A DNA stretch of 64,000 nt from Candidatus Aalborgicola defluviihabitans (GTDB lineage Bacteria; Pseudomonadota; Gammaproteobacteria; Burkholderiales; Burkholderiaceae_C), in the NCBI GenBank assembly GCA_016705575.1, contig JADIXX010000008.1, positions 744,001 to 808,000 on the forward strand, read 5' to 3'. Positions 17,009-26,699 of this stretch are shown piece after piece. Each line of letters opens with the position of its first letter. The stretch's first letter is position 1. The position numbers and the translations under genes were made by a program. Below the pieces are notes generated by a model. The model had not been told where the DNA came from. It did no database searches and saw only the letters and a list, made by a program, of their open reading frames with translations.

Positions 17009-17092
17009 GGTCGGCGCACTATAGCAACAGTCAACCGCCGGATCGCTTTGCCCGCAGTTAAAGCAATATTTGATCTAGTTGTTTTAATCTGA

Positions 17093-17109
17093 ATGAGATA
17101 CACTCTCAT
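17093..17109 (+). promoter_or_regulatory. Fur box-like operator upstream of feoA
   Basis: ATGAGA-N5-TCTCAT is a perfect dyad resembling the Fur consensus (alternating ATGA/TCAT half-sites). It lies 43 bases before the feoA start, the position expected for iron-dependent repression of a ferrous-iron importer. Confidence 0.7.
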
Positions 17110-17152
17110 CTACAACCCGCACACCTTGCGGCGCAAATCCTCTTAACCCATC

Positions 17153-17395
17153 ATGCTATTGACTCAGCTTCCCACCGGCGCCCACGCCACCGTGGCACGC
17201 GTCAGCGCGCAATCCGTTCACGCTGGCAACAGCACTTTGGAGCGGCTCGGTGAGTTGGGCTTTATCCCCGGTGAGCCGGTGCAATTGCTGCAACGCGGCC
17301 CCGGTGGGCGCGAGCCGTTGGCCGTGGTCGTGGGTGAGACCATGTTTGCCTTGCGCTGGCTGGAAGCCGAGTGCATTGAAGTAACACCCGTATGA
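17153..17395 (+). CDS. feoA: Ferrous iron transport protein A
   Basis: 80 residues with an SH3-like fold pattern (RLGELGFIPGEPVQLLQRGPGG). FeoA is a small cytoplasmic partner of FeoB. Its stop codon overlaps the feoB start (ATGA), so the pair is translationally coupled. A Fur-like box precedes it. Confidence 0.92.
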   Translation: MLLTQLPTGAHATVARVSAQSVHAGNSTLERLGELGFIPGEPVQLLQRGPGGREPLAVVVGETMFALRWLEAECIEVTPV

Positions 17396-19272
17396 CTGCC
17401 GATACCACCGCACTACCGTCCAGCCCCTGGAACGTGGCGCTGGTGGGTAACCCGAACTGTGGCAAGACCGCCCTGTTCAACCTGCTGACCGGTGCCCGCC
17501 AAAAGGTTGCCAACTACGCTGGCGTCACCGTCGAGCGCAAGATTGGCTTGCTGCGCCTGCCATCGGGACGCAGTGTTTCCATCATCGATCTACCCGGCGT
17601 GTACAGCCTGCACCCAGCGACGCCTGATGAAGAGGTCACGCTGGAAGTGATTGAAGGCCGACGCGCCGGCGAAGCTGCGATTGATGCCATCGTGGCCGTG
17701 GTGGACGCCACCAACCTGCGCATGAACCTGCGCCTGGTACTGGAACTCATGCGCCTGGGCCACCCCGTCATCGTGGCGCTGAACATGACCGATGTAGCCC
17801 GTGCGCGCGGTCTGGCCATTGACGTGGCCAAGCTGTCTGACGAACTGGCCTGCCCGGTGGTGGAGACCGTGGCCATTCAGCACAATGGGCACAGCCGCCT
17901 ACTGGCCCAACTGGACCATGAATTGGCCCGCCCGCTAGCCCGAGTCGCAGCAGCCGTGCGCCACACACCCCGCAACAGCACCGAGATCCAGCACGAGGTG
18001 CGGCGCATTCTGGCCATTGCCGCGCCCCAGGCCGGAAAATTCCAGCGCTTTCACTTCCGGGTGGACGCCTGGGCAATGCACCCGGTGTGGGGGCTGGTGA
18101 TATTGGCGGCGATCCTGTTTCTAGTATTCCAGGCCGTGTTCTCCTGGGCCAATATGCCCATGGATGCCATCAAATCGGCTATGGCGTTTCTGGCCGAGTG
18201 GACCAGCGCCCACATGGATGCGGGCCCACTGCGCAGCCTGCTGGTAGACGGTGTGATTGCCGGCGCGGGCGGCGTGCTGGTGTTTTTGCCGCAAATTCTG
18301 ATTCTGTTCTTCTTTATTTTGGTGCTGGAAGACTCTGGCTACCTGCCGCGTGCGGCGTTTTTGCTCGACACCCTGATGGGCAAGGTGGGCCTTTCGGGCC
18401 GCGCTTTCATTCCGCTGTTGTCGAGCTTTGCCTGTGCGGTGCCCGGCATCATGGCCACCCGCACCATTGCCAATTGGCAGGATCGCCTGGCCACCATCAT
18501 GGTGGCGCCGCTCATGACCTGCTCGGCCCGGCTGCCCGTGTATGCCCTCTTGATTGGTGCCTTTGTGCCGGACCGCACTATCGGCATCTTCAACCTGCGC
18601 GGGTTGACACTGTTTGTGCTGTACGTGGCCGGTGTGCTGTCGGCCATGGGCGTGGCCTGGGTGTTCAAGCGCATCTGGATGAAAAGCCGCTACCAGCCGC
18701 TGATGCTGGAACTGCCCCCCTACCGCCTGCCCAGCCTGCGCAACCTGACGCTGGGGCTGTGGGAGCGGGCCCGTATTTTTGTGCGCCGCGTGGGCACCAT
18801 CATCTTCGCCCTGATGGTGGTGTTGTGGTTCCTCTCCACCTACCCCGGCCCACCCGACGGAGCCACTGGTCCCGCCATTCAGTACAGCCTGGCGGGCATG
18901 ATGGGGCACGCACTGGAGCCGTTGTTTGCACCCATTGGTTTCAACTGGCAAATCTCGGTGGCACTGGTACCGGGTCTGGCAGCGCGGGAAGTGGCCGTGG
19001 GCGCGCTAGGTACCGTTTACTCGCTATCGGCCGCCGGTGACGCAGTAGCCAGTGAACTCGCTCCCGTCATTGCCAAAGGCTGGTCGCTTGCCACTGCTTT
19101 TTCTTTGCTGGCCTGGTACGTGTTTGCGCCCCAGTGCATATCCACCCTGGCGGTGGTCAAACGCGAAACCAATTCGTGGCGCTACCCGCTATTAATGACG
19201 GCCTACATGTTCGCCCTGGCCTATCTGGCCTCTTTTATCACGTACCGCGTGACGCTTTGGTGGGGAGGTTGA
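17392..19272 (+). CDS. feoB: Ferrous iron transporter FeoB
   Basis: 626 residues. The N-terminal G domain shows G1 (GNPNCGKT, residues 19-26), DLPGVYSL (G3) and NMTD (G4). About eight transmembrane helices follow, with paired gate-like repeats. The protein is on the short side for FeoB (E. coli is about 770), as in many betaproteobacteria. It imports Fe2+ across the inner membrane. A small Cys-rich gene follows four bases downstream. Confidence 0.95.
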   Translation: MTADTTALPSSPWNVALVGNPNCGKTALFNLLTGARQKVANYAGVTVERKIGLLRLPSGRSVSIIDLPGVYSLHPATPDEEVTLEVIEGRRAGEAAIDAIVAVVDATNLRMNLRLVLELMRLGHPVIVALNMTDVARARGLAIDVAKLSDELACPVVETVAIQHNGHSRLLAQLDHELARPLARVAAAVRHTPRNSTEIQHEVRRILAIAAPQAGKFQRFHFRVDAWAMHPVWGLVILAAILFLVFQAVFSWANMPMDAIKSAMAFLAEWTSAHMDAGPLRSLLVDGVIAGAGGVLVFLPQILILFFFILVLEDSGYLPRAAFLLDTLMGKVGLSGRAFIPLLSSFACAVPGIMATRTIANWQDRLATIMVAPLMTCSARLPVYALLIGAFVPDRTIGIFNLRGLTLFVLYVAGVLSAMGVAWVFKRIWMKSRYQPLMLELPPYRLPSLRNLTLGLWERARIFVRRVGTIIFALMVVLWFLSTYPGPPDGATGPAIQYSLAGMMGHALEPLFAPIGFNWQISVALVPGLAAREVAVGALGTVYSLSAAGDAVASELAPVIAKGWSLATAFSLLAWYVFAPQCISTLAVVKRETNSWRYPLLMTAYMFALAYLASFITYRVTLWWGG

Positions 19273-19276
19273 CGCC

Positions 19277-19510
19277 ATGACTGCACAAAACCTGATTGTC
19301 TCTGCCATCGTTGTGGCCTGCAGTGTGTATGCGCTGTGGGTGCTGATGCCGTCCTCGGCACGCCGTTTTCTGGCGGTGCGGCTGGTTCACTTGCCCTTGG
19401 GCTCCAAATTGCAATCCGTGTTCCAGCGCGCTGCCAAACCGAGCGCGGGCTGCGATTGCAGTGGCTGTGACGCTGTGGTGGACAAGCGCGGGCCATCCAA
19501 CAAACATTGA
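19277..19510 (+). CDS. FeoB-associated small Cys-rich membrane protein
   Basis: 77 residues: one N-terminal hydrophobic helix (LIVSAIVVACSVYALWVLM), a basic stretch, and a CDCSGCD motif near the end. Such small proteins often follow feoB and occupy the place of FeoC; whether the cysteines bind metal is untested. It ends two bases before the convergent P-type ATPase gene. Confidence 0.8.
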   Translation: MTAQNLIVSAIVVACSVYALWVLMPSSARRFLAVRLVHLPLGSKLQSVFQRAAKPSAGCDCSGCDAVVDKRGPSNKH

Positions 19511-19512
19511 CG

Positions 19513-22101
19513 CTAAACGCCAGGGAACAGACGCACAGTCACCCGGCGCAACACGCCAATCCAAATCAAGAACGACACCAGCAGCGCCACCACCAGCGCC
19601 ACGGACTCGACCCCAGGAACCGCCATCCCCAACAGTTCGCGTAACCAATTAACGCCGAGCATCGCAGTCAGTAACAAGGCGATGCCAATGGCCATGCGCC
19701 ACAGCCAGGGATTGGAAGCATGCGAGTGCGACCAGACCGGGCGTGACGGATGACGATTGGCCAGAATCAGCAGCATCACGCCCAACACCAGGGCGCTGAA
19801 TCCCACCGTACGCGCCTGCACCATGCTCCAGCCTTGCGATAACATTGCAGCGTGACCCAGCAGCAACAGGGCCGCGATGCCGGCCCCCTGCAGCGCCGCC
19901 GGCAACCACTGCGCCAAGGCAAAAGGCGAATCCACGCGGGGCCGTGGCGGGCGCTGCATGAGATCGTCTTCTTCGGGCTCGGCTTCAAACACGACAGAGC
20001 AGGCCGGGTCAATCAACAGCTCCAGCAACACAATGTGCAGCGGCAACAACAAGGGCGACCAGTGCAGCAAGGTGGGCACCAAGGTCAGGGCGATGATGGG
20101 CACGTGCACCGCAAAAACAAACCGCGTGGCCTTGCGAATGTTGTCGTAAATACGCCGCCCCTGGCGAATCGCCTCCACGATGCGGGCAAAACTGTCGTCC
20201 AGCAGCACCAGCGCGGCCGCCTCACGCGCCACATCGGTGCCCCGTTCACCCATGGCAATGCCCACATCGGCAGCCTTGAGGGCTGCAGCGTCGTTGACCC
20301 CATCGCCCGTCATGGCAACCACCTCACCCGACGCTCGCAACAGGTGCACCAAGCGCAACTTGTGCTCAGGGCGCAGGCGAGCGCAGATATCAACGTGGTG
20401 CAGGCGTTGCAACAACGTTGCATCATCCAGCGCATCCATTTCAGGCCCGGTGATGGCATCAGGGCGCTCCGACAACCCGACACCCTGGGCGATAGCCCGG
20501 GCCGTAACCGGGTGGTCACCCGTCAACATAATGACCCGCACCCCCGCCTGGCGGCACTCTGCCAGGGCGGCTGGCACATCGGGGCGGGGTGGATCGGCCA
20601 GCGCCACCAAACCCAAAAATTCAAAATCAAAATCGTGCTGGCTTGCGGGCCATGATCCGCTCGCCGCCTCGGCGTTGCTGCCTTGCTGCCAGCGCCCGCA
20701 GGCCACACCCAATACGCGCAAGCCCCGCTCGGCCATGCCCTCGACCTGGTGCCGGATGGCATCGCGCTGGGCGGTGGCCAGGTGGCAAAGGTCGGCCACC
20801 GCCTCGGGTGCGCCCTTGGTGGCCAGCAGGTGCTGGCGCACACCGGTGCTGGGAAACACGCGTGTCATGGCCAGGATGTCGTTTGACAGCGGGTACTCAA
20901 ACACCGGCTCAAAACCGTCGTGCACATGCTCGGTGCCCGCCAGCCAGCGGTGGCCAAACGCCTGAATGGCCTTCTCCATCGGATCAAACGGATCGCCCGG
21001 TGTGGCCAGCATGGCAAATTCCACCAAACGGTGAAAATCCTCGGGCATATCGTGCGCGCCCTCGGGCGGAAATACATCCTTGACGGTCGACACCTCCACC
21101 ACCGCCATGCGGTTTTGTGTGAGCGTTCCGGTTTTGTCCACGGCCAGCACCGTAATGGCGCCCAGCGCCTCCACGGCGGTAACCCGGCGCGTGAGCACCT
21201 GCCGCTTGGAAATGCGCCAGGCGCCCAGCGCCAGGAACACGGTCAGGATCACCGGAATTTCTTCGGGCAAGATCGCCATGGCCAGCGCAATGCCCGACAA
21301 CAGGCTGTCCAGAATGGGCCGGCCACTCCACCACCATGACAGCCCCACTTGGGCTGCAGCCACCACCACGGCACCCACGCCCAGCCAGCGCACCAGCGCG
21401 CGCGACTGCTGTTGCAGCGTAGAAGGCGGCTCCACCGTGGCCGCCAGATCGGCACCAATGCGGCCCACGGCAGTGCGGGCACCCGTAGCGGTTACCTCTG
21501 CCAGCGCCACACCGCGGGTAACCACGGTGCTGGCAAAAACGCTGGCATGTTCCGTAGCGTCGGCTGCGTTGCCTGCCGGTACCCGTTTGGACACCGGCAC
21601 CGATTCACCCGTCAACAACGACTCGTCAACATCCAACTCGCCTTCCAGTAGCCGGGCGTCGGCCGCAACACGGTCACCCTCATGCAATACCAGCAGGTCA
21701 CCCAGCACCACATCGTGGCCGGCAATGCGCAGCTCCTGCCCATCGCGCACCACCAGGGCACGCGGCGCCGACAGCTCGCGCAAGGACTCCAGCGCCCGCT
21801 GGGTGCGCCGCTCCTGGACCAGGGTGATCCCAATCACCACCAACACAAAGCTCAGCAAGAAGAGCGCCTCTGCCCGGTCACCCAGCGCCAAATAGATGCC
21901 ACCCGCCGTCAGCAACATCAGGAACATCGGCTCGGTCACCACCTCACGCACGATGGCCAGCGTGGTCTTGGGAGCGCTGCCGGGCAACAGATTGGGGCCG
22001 TCATCCAGCAGGCGCTGGGCCGCTTGGGCCGCAGTCAGGCCACTGCGCGACGCGGCACCGTCAGGACGCTGTGACTGAAGGGGTTGTGCAGGGTGTGCCA
22101 T
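19513..22101 (-). CDS. Cation-transporting P-type ATPase (P2-like)
   Basis: 862 residues. Seen are the actuator motif LLTGESVPV, the phosphorylation site DKTGTLTQN, the hinge TGDGVNDAAALKAADVGIAMG, and a membrane PEEIPV motif similar to that of Ca2+-ATPases. Eight to ten helices are expected. The ion is uncertain (Ca2+, Mn2+ or another divalent cation). It begins nine bases after a CDF transporter gene and is probably co-transcribed with it. Confidence 0.87.
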   Translation of the reverse strand: MAHPAQPLQSQRPDGAASRSGLTAAQAAQRLLDDGPNLLPGSAPKTTLAIVREVVTEPMFLMLLTAGGIYLALGDRAEALFLLSFVLVVIGITLVQERRTQRALESLRELSAPRALVVRDGQELRIAGHDVVLGDLLVLHEGDRVAADARLLEGELDVDESLLTGESVPVSKRVPAGNAADATEHASVFASTVVTRGVALAEVTATGARTAVGRIGADLAATVEPPSTLQQQSRALVRWLGVGAVVVAAAQVGLSWWWSGRPILDSLLSGIALAMAILPEEIPVILTVFLALGAWRISKRQVLTRRVTAVEALGAITVLAVDKTGTLTQNRMAVVEVSTVKDVFPPEGAHDMPEDFHRLVEFAMLATPGDPFDPMEKAIQAFGHRWLAGTEHVHDGFEPVFEYPLSNDILAMTRVFPSTGVRQHLLATKGAPEAVADLCHLATAQRDAIRHQVEGMAERGLRVLGVACGRWQQGSNAEAASGSWPASQHDFDFEFLGLVALADPPRPDVPAALAECRQAGVRVIMLTGDHPVTARAIAQGVGLSERPDAITGPEMDALDDATLLQRLHHVDICARLRPEHKLRLVHLLRASGEVVAMTGDGVNDAAALKAADVGIAMGERGTDVAREAAALVLLDDSFARIVEAIRQGRRIYDNIRKATRFVFAVHVPIIALTLVPTLLHWSPLLLPLHIVLLELLIDPACSVVFEAEPEEDDLMQRPPRPRVDSPFALAQWLPAALQGAGIAALLLLGHAAMLSQGWSMVQARTVGFSALVLGVMLLILANRHPSRPVWSHSHASNPWLWRMAIGIALLLTAMLGVNWLRELLGMAVPGVESVALVVALLVSFLIWIGVLRRVTVRLFPGV

Positions 22102-22110
22102 GGTCAGCCT

Positions 22111-23079
22111 TCAGGGTGGTGTGGAGACACCCGCCTGCCCATGGTCCAGGTCGGGCCGCCGCCAGGGGTCCACATGGGTCATCAGGTTGAGCACCCGGTG
22201 GCGCTGCAAGACCCGCTGGCGGGCCAGCACCGCGATGTCGTGGCCGGCTTCCACGGTGATGTTGGCGTCCACCTCGATGTGGGCATCGACCACAATCATG
22301 TCGCCCATCTTGCGGGTGCGCACATCGTGCACATCGCTCACACCGGGTGTCTCGACCAGGGTTTTCCGGATGGCGGCCACTTCCTGCTCGTCCACCGCAC
22401 GGTCCATCAGGTCATGCATGGCGCTCCAGCCAAAACTCCAACCCATTTTGGCCACCATAAAGCCCACAATCAAGGCGGCAATCGGGTCCAGAATGGGGTA
22501 GCCGGCCAGGTTGCCGATGATGCCAATGCCCACCACCAGTGACGATGCCGCGTCTGATCGCGCATGCCAGGCGTTGGCCACCAACATGCTGGATTTAACC
22601 CGCTTGGCCACCGCCAGCATGTAGCGAAACAGCAGCTCTTTGGACACCAGCGCGCCGCCTGCGACCCACAGCGCAACCACGTGCACCTGGGGCACCAATT
22701 CGGGCGCTTCGAGCTTGCGAAAAGCCGACCACAGCATGCCCACGCCCACCGCCAGCAATATCAGGCCCAGTGCCAGTGAGGCAGCAGTCTCAAAGCGGTG
22801 GTGGCCATAGGGGTGGTCTTCGTCCGCGTCTTTCTTGCTGTGGTGGTTGGCGAACAGCACCACAAAGTCGGACACCAGATCCGACAGCGAATGGATACCG
22901 TCGGCAATCAAGCCTTGGGATTTGGAAAAAATCCCCACCGATATTTGCGCGGCGGTCAAAACCACGTTGACACCGACGCTGACCCAGGTGCTGCGCGATG
23001 CGGCGGCTGCACGCTCGGCCACGGTGTGGCTGGCGTGTTCGTTGTCGTCGTTGATGTCAGGGAAGTTCATGGGGCTCAT
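22111..23079 (-). CDS. Cation diffusion facilitator (CDF) efflux transporter
   Basis: 322 residues. Metal-site motifs DGIHSLSDLVSD and NAWHARSDAASS, plus the HPYGHHRFE loop, mark a FieF/Zn-Fe-type CDF. A C-terminal cytoplasmic metal-binding domain (about 215-300) follows six helices. A TTG start at 23085 and an ATG at 23070 are also possible; none has a clear Shine-Dalgarno. It sits at the head of a two-gene unit with the P-type ATPase. Confidence 0.88.
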   Translation of the reverse strand: MSPMNFPDINDDNEHASHTVAERAAAASRSTWVSVGVNVVLTAAQISVGIFSKSQGLIADGIHSLSDLVSDFVVLFANHHSKKDADEDHPYGHHRFETAASLALGLILLAVGVGMLWSAFRKLEAPELVPQVHVVALWVAGGALVSKELLFRYMLAVAKRVKSSMLVANAWHARSDAASSLVVGIGIIGNLAGYPILDPIAALIVGFMVAKMGWSFGWSAMHDLMDRAVDEQEVAAIRKTLVETPGVSDVHDVRTRKMGDMIVVDAHIEVDANITVEAGHDIAVLARQRVLQRHRVLNLMTHVDPWRRPDLDHGQAGVSTPP

Positions 23080-23120
23080 GGGCAAATGCGCTCTGTCGTA
23101 CAGGTCTCAAGCTTAGCGGG

Positions 23121-23136
23121 TTCGACATAAGTCGAA
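23121..23136. promoter_or_regulatory. Perfect palindrome TTCGAC-ATAA-GTCGAA
   Basis: A 6-bp dyad lies between the divergent CDF transporter gene and the solute-binding-protein operon. It is well placed to be an operator for either. No cognate regulator is adjacent. Confidence 0.4.
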
Positions 23137-23217
23137 TAATCTGGAGATACATGGGTTAGTATTTAGAATCAGTCCCATGGCTGGCAATCCTTGCGTCCAC
23201 CGATAATCGGAGGTGTT

Positions 23218-23976
23218 GTGTTTTGGCAGAATAGCAGCGTTCTCTGCTTCGCACTGCTGGGTGTCCTACTGGGACCTGTTGCCCCGGCGGGTGCCGACAC
23301 GCTGAAGGTGCTCACCGAAGAATACCCTCCATATAACTACACCGACGACGGGCAAATCACCGGTTTTAGCACCGCTGTCGTCCGGGCGGTTTTGCAGGAA
23401 GCCAATCTGCAAGGTGATTTTCAATCGATGCCGTGGGCACGCGCCTACGAGACGGCGCAAACCAGCGACAGCGTACTGATCTACTCGATTGGCCGCAACC
23501 CGCAGCGTGAAAAGCTGTTCAAGTGGGTGGGCGTCATCGCGCCGACCCAGTATTACCTGTTTTCACTGCCACAGCGCAAACTCAAGTTCGAGCGACTGGA
23601 ACAGGCCCAAGCGTTGCAAGTGGCCACGGTAAACGAAGATGTTGGTGAACAGTTTCTGATCAACAAGGGATTCGTCAGAGGGCAGAACCTGCAGTCCAGC
23701 ATCAAGTACGAACTCAACTACGAAAAACTCAAACGGGGCCGTGTCGATTTGTGGATCATGTCCGAGCTGGTAGCCGTCTACTTGGCACGCCAAGCCGGCG
23801 ATGTGCCCACCCAAACGCTGGCACGCAGTTACGCCATTACCGAACTGGGCAGTGACGGCTACTACATGGCCTTTGGCGCCAGCACGCCGGATGCGCTGGT
23901 GGAACGTCTGGCCAAGGCCTTGGCCACTATCAAGGGCAACGGTACCTACGATGCTCTCAAAAAGAAGTGGCTGTAG
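23218..23976 (+). CDS. Family-3 periplasmic solute-binding protein, sensor type
   Basis: 252 residues with a signal peptide (VLCFALLGVLLGPVAPAGA) and a bilobed type-3 binding fold (LKVLTEEYPPYNYTDDG, then PWARAYETAQ). I chose the GTG at 23218 because GGAGGT lies just before it; a TTG at 23191 is also possible. No ABC permease or ATPase gene adjoins. Instead the next gene is a membrane diguanylate cyclase, nine bases on, followed by a second binding protein with the same PWARAY motif. I infer that it delivers a ligand signal, not transport cargo. Confidence 0.85.
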   Translation: MFWQNSSVLCFALLGVLLGPVAPAGADTLKVLTEEYPPYNYTDDGQITGFSTAVVRAVLQEANLQGDFQSMPWARAYETAQTSDSVLIYSIGRNPQREKLFKWVGVIAPTQYYLFSLPQRKLKFERLEQAQALQVATVNEDVGEQFLINKGFVRGQNLQSSIKYELNYEKLKRGRVDLWIMSELVAVYLARQAGDVPTQTLARSYAITELGSDGYYMAFGASTPDALVERLAKALATIKGNGTYDALKKKWL

Positions 23977-23984
23977 GGACCAAT

Positions 23985-25859
23985 ATGCAAACCCGCAATC
24001 CCGCAAGCCGCCAGCACTCCCTGGGTACCCGCCTGGTACTGGCTACCTTGGGGTTTTGCTTTGTCTTTACCCTGTTCGCCGTCGGGGCACGCACCCTGTC
24101 TGCCTGGAATGAGGCCTGGGCCGCCATGAACGCCGACCTCACTTTGCTGGAACGCGTCTATCAACAAACCCTGAGTAAGGCCATCTGGGATATGGACCGC
24201 GATGCCCTGCACACCCAGGTAGAGAGCACCGCCCAGGTAGCGTCAGTTGGACGCATCGTGGTCAAGCTAAAGTCCGGCAACCGCACACCCGAACTGATTG
24301 AGCGCCAGGCCGACGGTTGGCAGCCCTCAACCCTGGCGCCCACACGCCATCTGGACTTGGTGTATGCCCCGTTCCCAGGCGGGTCCGAGACGGTAGGTGA
24401 ACTCACATTAGCGGGCGATGAGCGCGTGCTGTGGGCCCGCCTGCGCGATGAGGTGAAAGGCATCATCCTGACCCAATTGCTGCAGTCGCTGCTGCTGGCG
24501 GGCCTGATCATGCTGCTGTTCAACCGAGCGGTCACAGTCCATGTGCGGCGTATTGCCCAGCACTTGGGCCAGTTGACTCCACAGAACATGGGCCAGACCC
24601 TGCGTTTGGATCGCAACCCGCAGCACGGCGACGAACTGAGCCTGCTGGAGACCGGCGTAAACCAATTGCAAGGCAAGCTGACCGACCACTTGGCCCAGCT
24701 CCAGCACTACGAAGACGAACTGGGCGCGCATCGCGACCACCTGGCAGAACTGGTTCGTGCGCGCACGGCCGAGCTGGAGTCATTGGGCCAAGCGCAGCAA
24801 CTGGTACTGGGCCTGTCGAACCGGCTTATTCATGCGCCGCCAGATTCATTTGACGTTTGCCAGCAAGAATGCCTGGATGAGGTAGCACGACGATTGGGTG
24901 CCAACCATGCACTGTGGCTGGTGCCAGTGCCGGGCCAGGCCGCTTTTCGCGTGTTCACCGAATGGCAGTCCGCCGACTTACCGCAGGCACCCGTGGCGTT
25001 GCCTCTGGCGGGCCTGACCCAGGTACCCACCCGGCTGGCCCACGAAGAACTGCTTTTTTTCTACAGCCAGGCTGAAATGGGGCGCAGCTTGAGCCCACCC
25101 GAAACTGCCGTCTTCACGACCCAACCGGTAGGGGCCTGTGCGTTGGGGCTGCTGCGCAGCGATGGGGAAGACTACGGCATGTTGTTTGTCGGCAAACCGC
25201 TGGGCCAGGGCGAATGGCCCCCCGAGGACCGCGCGCTGCTGGCCATGACGACGCAGCTGTTGCTGCACAGCGTGCGCCACAAGACGCAACTCATCGCTAT
25301 TCTGGCAACCCAGGATGCTCTGCGCAACGCCAATCGTCAACTGGAAGTTTTGTCACGCCACGACTCGTTAACTGGCCTTTTTAACCGGCGCCATTTTGAC
25401 CAGACAAAGGTAGACGAGTTCCAACGCGCCCTGCGCAACAACCAGCACCTGAGCCTTTTGATCTGCGACATCGATGATTTCAAATCCTTCAATGATCTTT
25501 ACGGCCATGCGTGCGGTGATCAGTGTCTGCGCGATGTAGCCGGCGCCATGAATGCAGTCATCAATCGCAGCGGCGACGCGCTGGCCCGCATCGGAGGTGA
25601 AGAATTTGCCATTTTGCTGCCTGTCACCACGGCGGCTGCGGCTTGGCAGGTGGCCGAGCGGGTGCGCCAGGCGGTGGTCGATTTGCACATTCCTCACGTC
25701 GCGTCGCGCGTTGGCCCCTACGTCACCGTCAGCATCGGTCTGGCCGAGCTGGATTTGGAACTTACGCCAGATTTCGACGCCCTATTTGAGGCCGCCGATC
25801 AGGCCCTCTACCGCGCCAAGGAATGCGGTCGCAACCGCATCGAATTCACCGCACCATGA
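23985..25859 (+). CDS. Membrane GGDEF diguanylate cyclase with GAF-like region
   Basis: 624 residues. TM1 at about 20-40, a short periplasmic loop (about 42-160), TM2 at about 165-185, a HAMP-like linker and coiled coil, a GAF-like domain (about 270-440), then GGDEF (about 465-620) with DSLTGLFNRRHFD and the active-site form GGEEF. It should make cyclic-di-GMP. The ATG at 23985 has AGGGA in front. Solute-binding-protein genes lie directly on both sides, the second overlapping by ATGA. The small periplasmic loop could dock a liganded binding protein (inference). Confidence 0.9.
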   Translation: MQTRNPASRQHSLGTRLVLATLGFCFVFTLFAVGARTLSAWNEAWAAMNADLTLLERVYQQTLSKAIWDMDRDALHTQVESTAQVASVGRIVVKLKSGNRTPELIERQADGWQPSTLAPTRHLDLVYAPFPGGSETVGELTLAGDERVLWARLRDEVKGIILTQLLQSLLLAGLIMLLFNRAVTVHVRRIAQHLGQLTPQNMGQTLRLDRNPQHGDELSLLETGVNQLQGKLTDHLAQLQHYEDELGAHRDHLAELVRARTAELESLGQAQQLVLGLSNRLIHAPPDSFDVCQQECLDEVARRLGANHALWLVPVPGQAAFRVFTEWQSADLPQAPVALPLAGLTQVPTRLAHEELLFFYSQAEMGRSLSPPETAVFTTQPVGACALGLLRSDGEDYGMLFVGKPLGQGEWPPEDRALLAMTTQLLLHSVRHKTQLIAILATQDALRNANRQLEVLSRHDSLTGLFNRRHFDQTKVDEFQRALRNNQHLSLLICDIDDFKSFNDLYGHACGDQCLRDVAGAMNAVINRSGDALARIGGEEFAILLPVTTAAAAWQVAERVRQAVVDLHIPHVASRVGPYVTVSIGLAELDLELTPDFDALFEAADQALYRAKECGRNRIEFTAP

Positions 25860-26611
25860 CGACAGCACCCTCCCGCCTGATGAAACCTGTAATGCTTGGC
25901 CTGCTACTGGCAGGTGCATGGGTAGCGCCTTTGGTGCAAGGCCAGACCGTGCGTGCGGTGACCGAGACCACGCCCTACACCTACCAAAAGGGGGGCCGGG
26001 TCGTGGGCACAGCCACCGAGGTCTTGGAGACGACGATGCAGGCCGCTGGAATATCCGACTACCAAATTCGACTCTACCCCTGGGCACGCGCCTACGACAT
26101 GGCGCTCAAAGAACCCTACGTCCTGATTTTCCTGATCGCCCGCACGCCTGCGCGTGAAACCCACTTCAAATGGGCCGGCGAGATCATGAAGATCCAGTAC
26201 CACCTCTACCGGCTTAAGGAGCGCAGTGAGATTTCCGTCAAAACGCTGATGGATGCCAAGAACTACACCATCGGCGTAATGCGCGACGACGTACGCCAGC
26301 AATACCTGCAGACCAAAGGCTTTACGCGGTTAGCAATTTCCGCCCAGTGGAGCGAAAACTTCGCCAAGTTGATCCAACGCCAAGTGGACCTGGTACCACT
26401 AACCGAAGATGATGCCAGTAGCCTGTGCGTGGAGGCCCATTTCGACTGCGCTGGCCTGGAACGCGTCTTGACCCTTGATGAGGCCTCCACCGGCCTGTAC
26501 ATGGCCTACAGCCTGGCCACCCCGGACGCCACCGTACACAAGACCCGCAACGCCTTTGACAAACTCAAGGCCGACGGCACGGTGAAACGCATCATGGACA
26601 GAAAGTCGTGA
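25856..26611 (+). CDS. Second family-3 solute-binding protein of the operon
   Basis: 251 residues with a signal peptide and the same lobe motif as the first (LYPWARAYDMAL). Its start overlaps the cyclase stop as ATGA, so translation is coupled. Only moderate similarity to the first binding protein is evident, so it may bind a different ligand or act as an antagonist. No transporter components are near. Confidence 0.85.
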   Translation: MTTAPSRLMKPVMLGLLLAGAWVAPLVQGQTVRAVTETTPYTYQKGGRVVGTATEVLETTMQAAGISDYQIRLYPWARAYDMALKEPYVLIFLIARTPARETHFKWAGEIMKIQYHLYRLKERSEISVKTLMDAKNYTIGVMRDDVRQQYLQTKGFTRLAISAQWSENFAKLIQRQVDLVPLTEDDASSLCVEAHFDCAGLERVLTLDEASTGLYMAYSLATPDATVHKTRNAFDKLKADGTVKRIMDRKS

Positions 26612-26631
26612 ACGTCTGCTTGAGCTTCATA

Positions 26632-26688
26632 ATGCTACATATAGTATAGCAATCAATGTAGCTTCTACGAGGGCCAGAACCTGATTTC
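26632..26688 (+). repeat. Dispersed repeat copy D, intergenic
   Basis: Carries the TATAGCAATCAATGTAGCTT and CTACGAGGGCC blocks of the repeat family. It lies between the second binding-protein gene and the response-regulator remnant. The rest of this 484-base gap (26612-27095) holds that remnant and the malic-enzyme leader, where I see nothing more. Confidence 0.65.
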
Positions 26689-26699
26689 ACTTCGAACTA

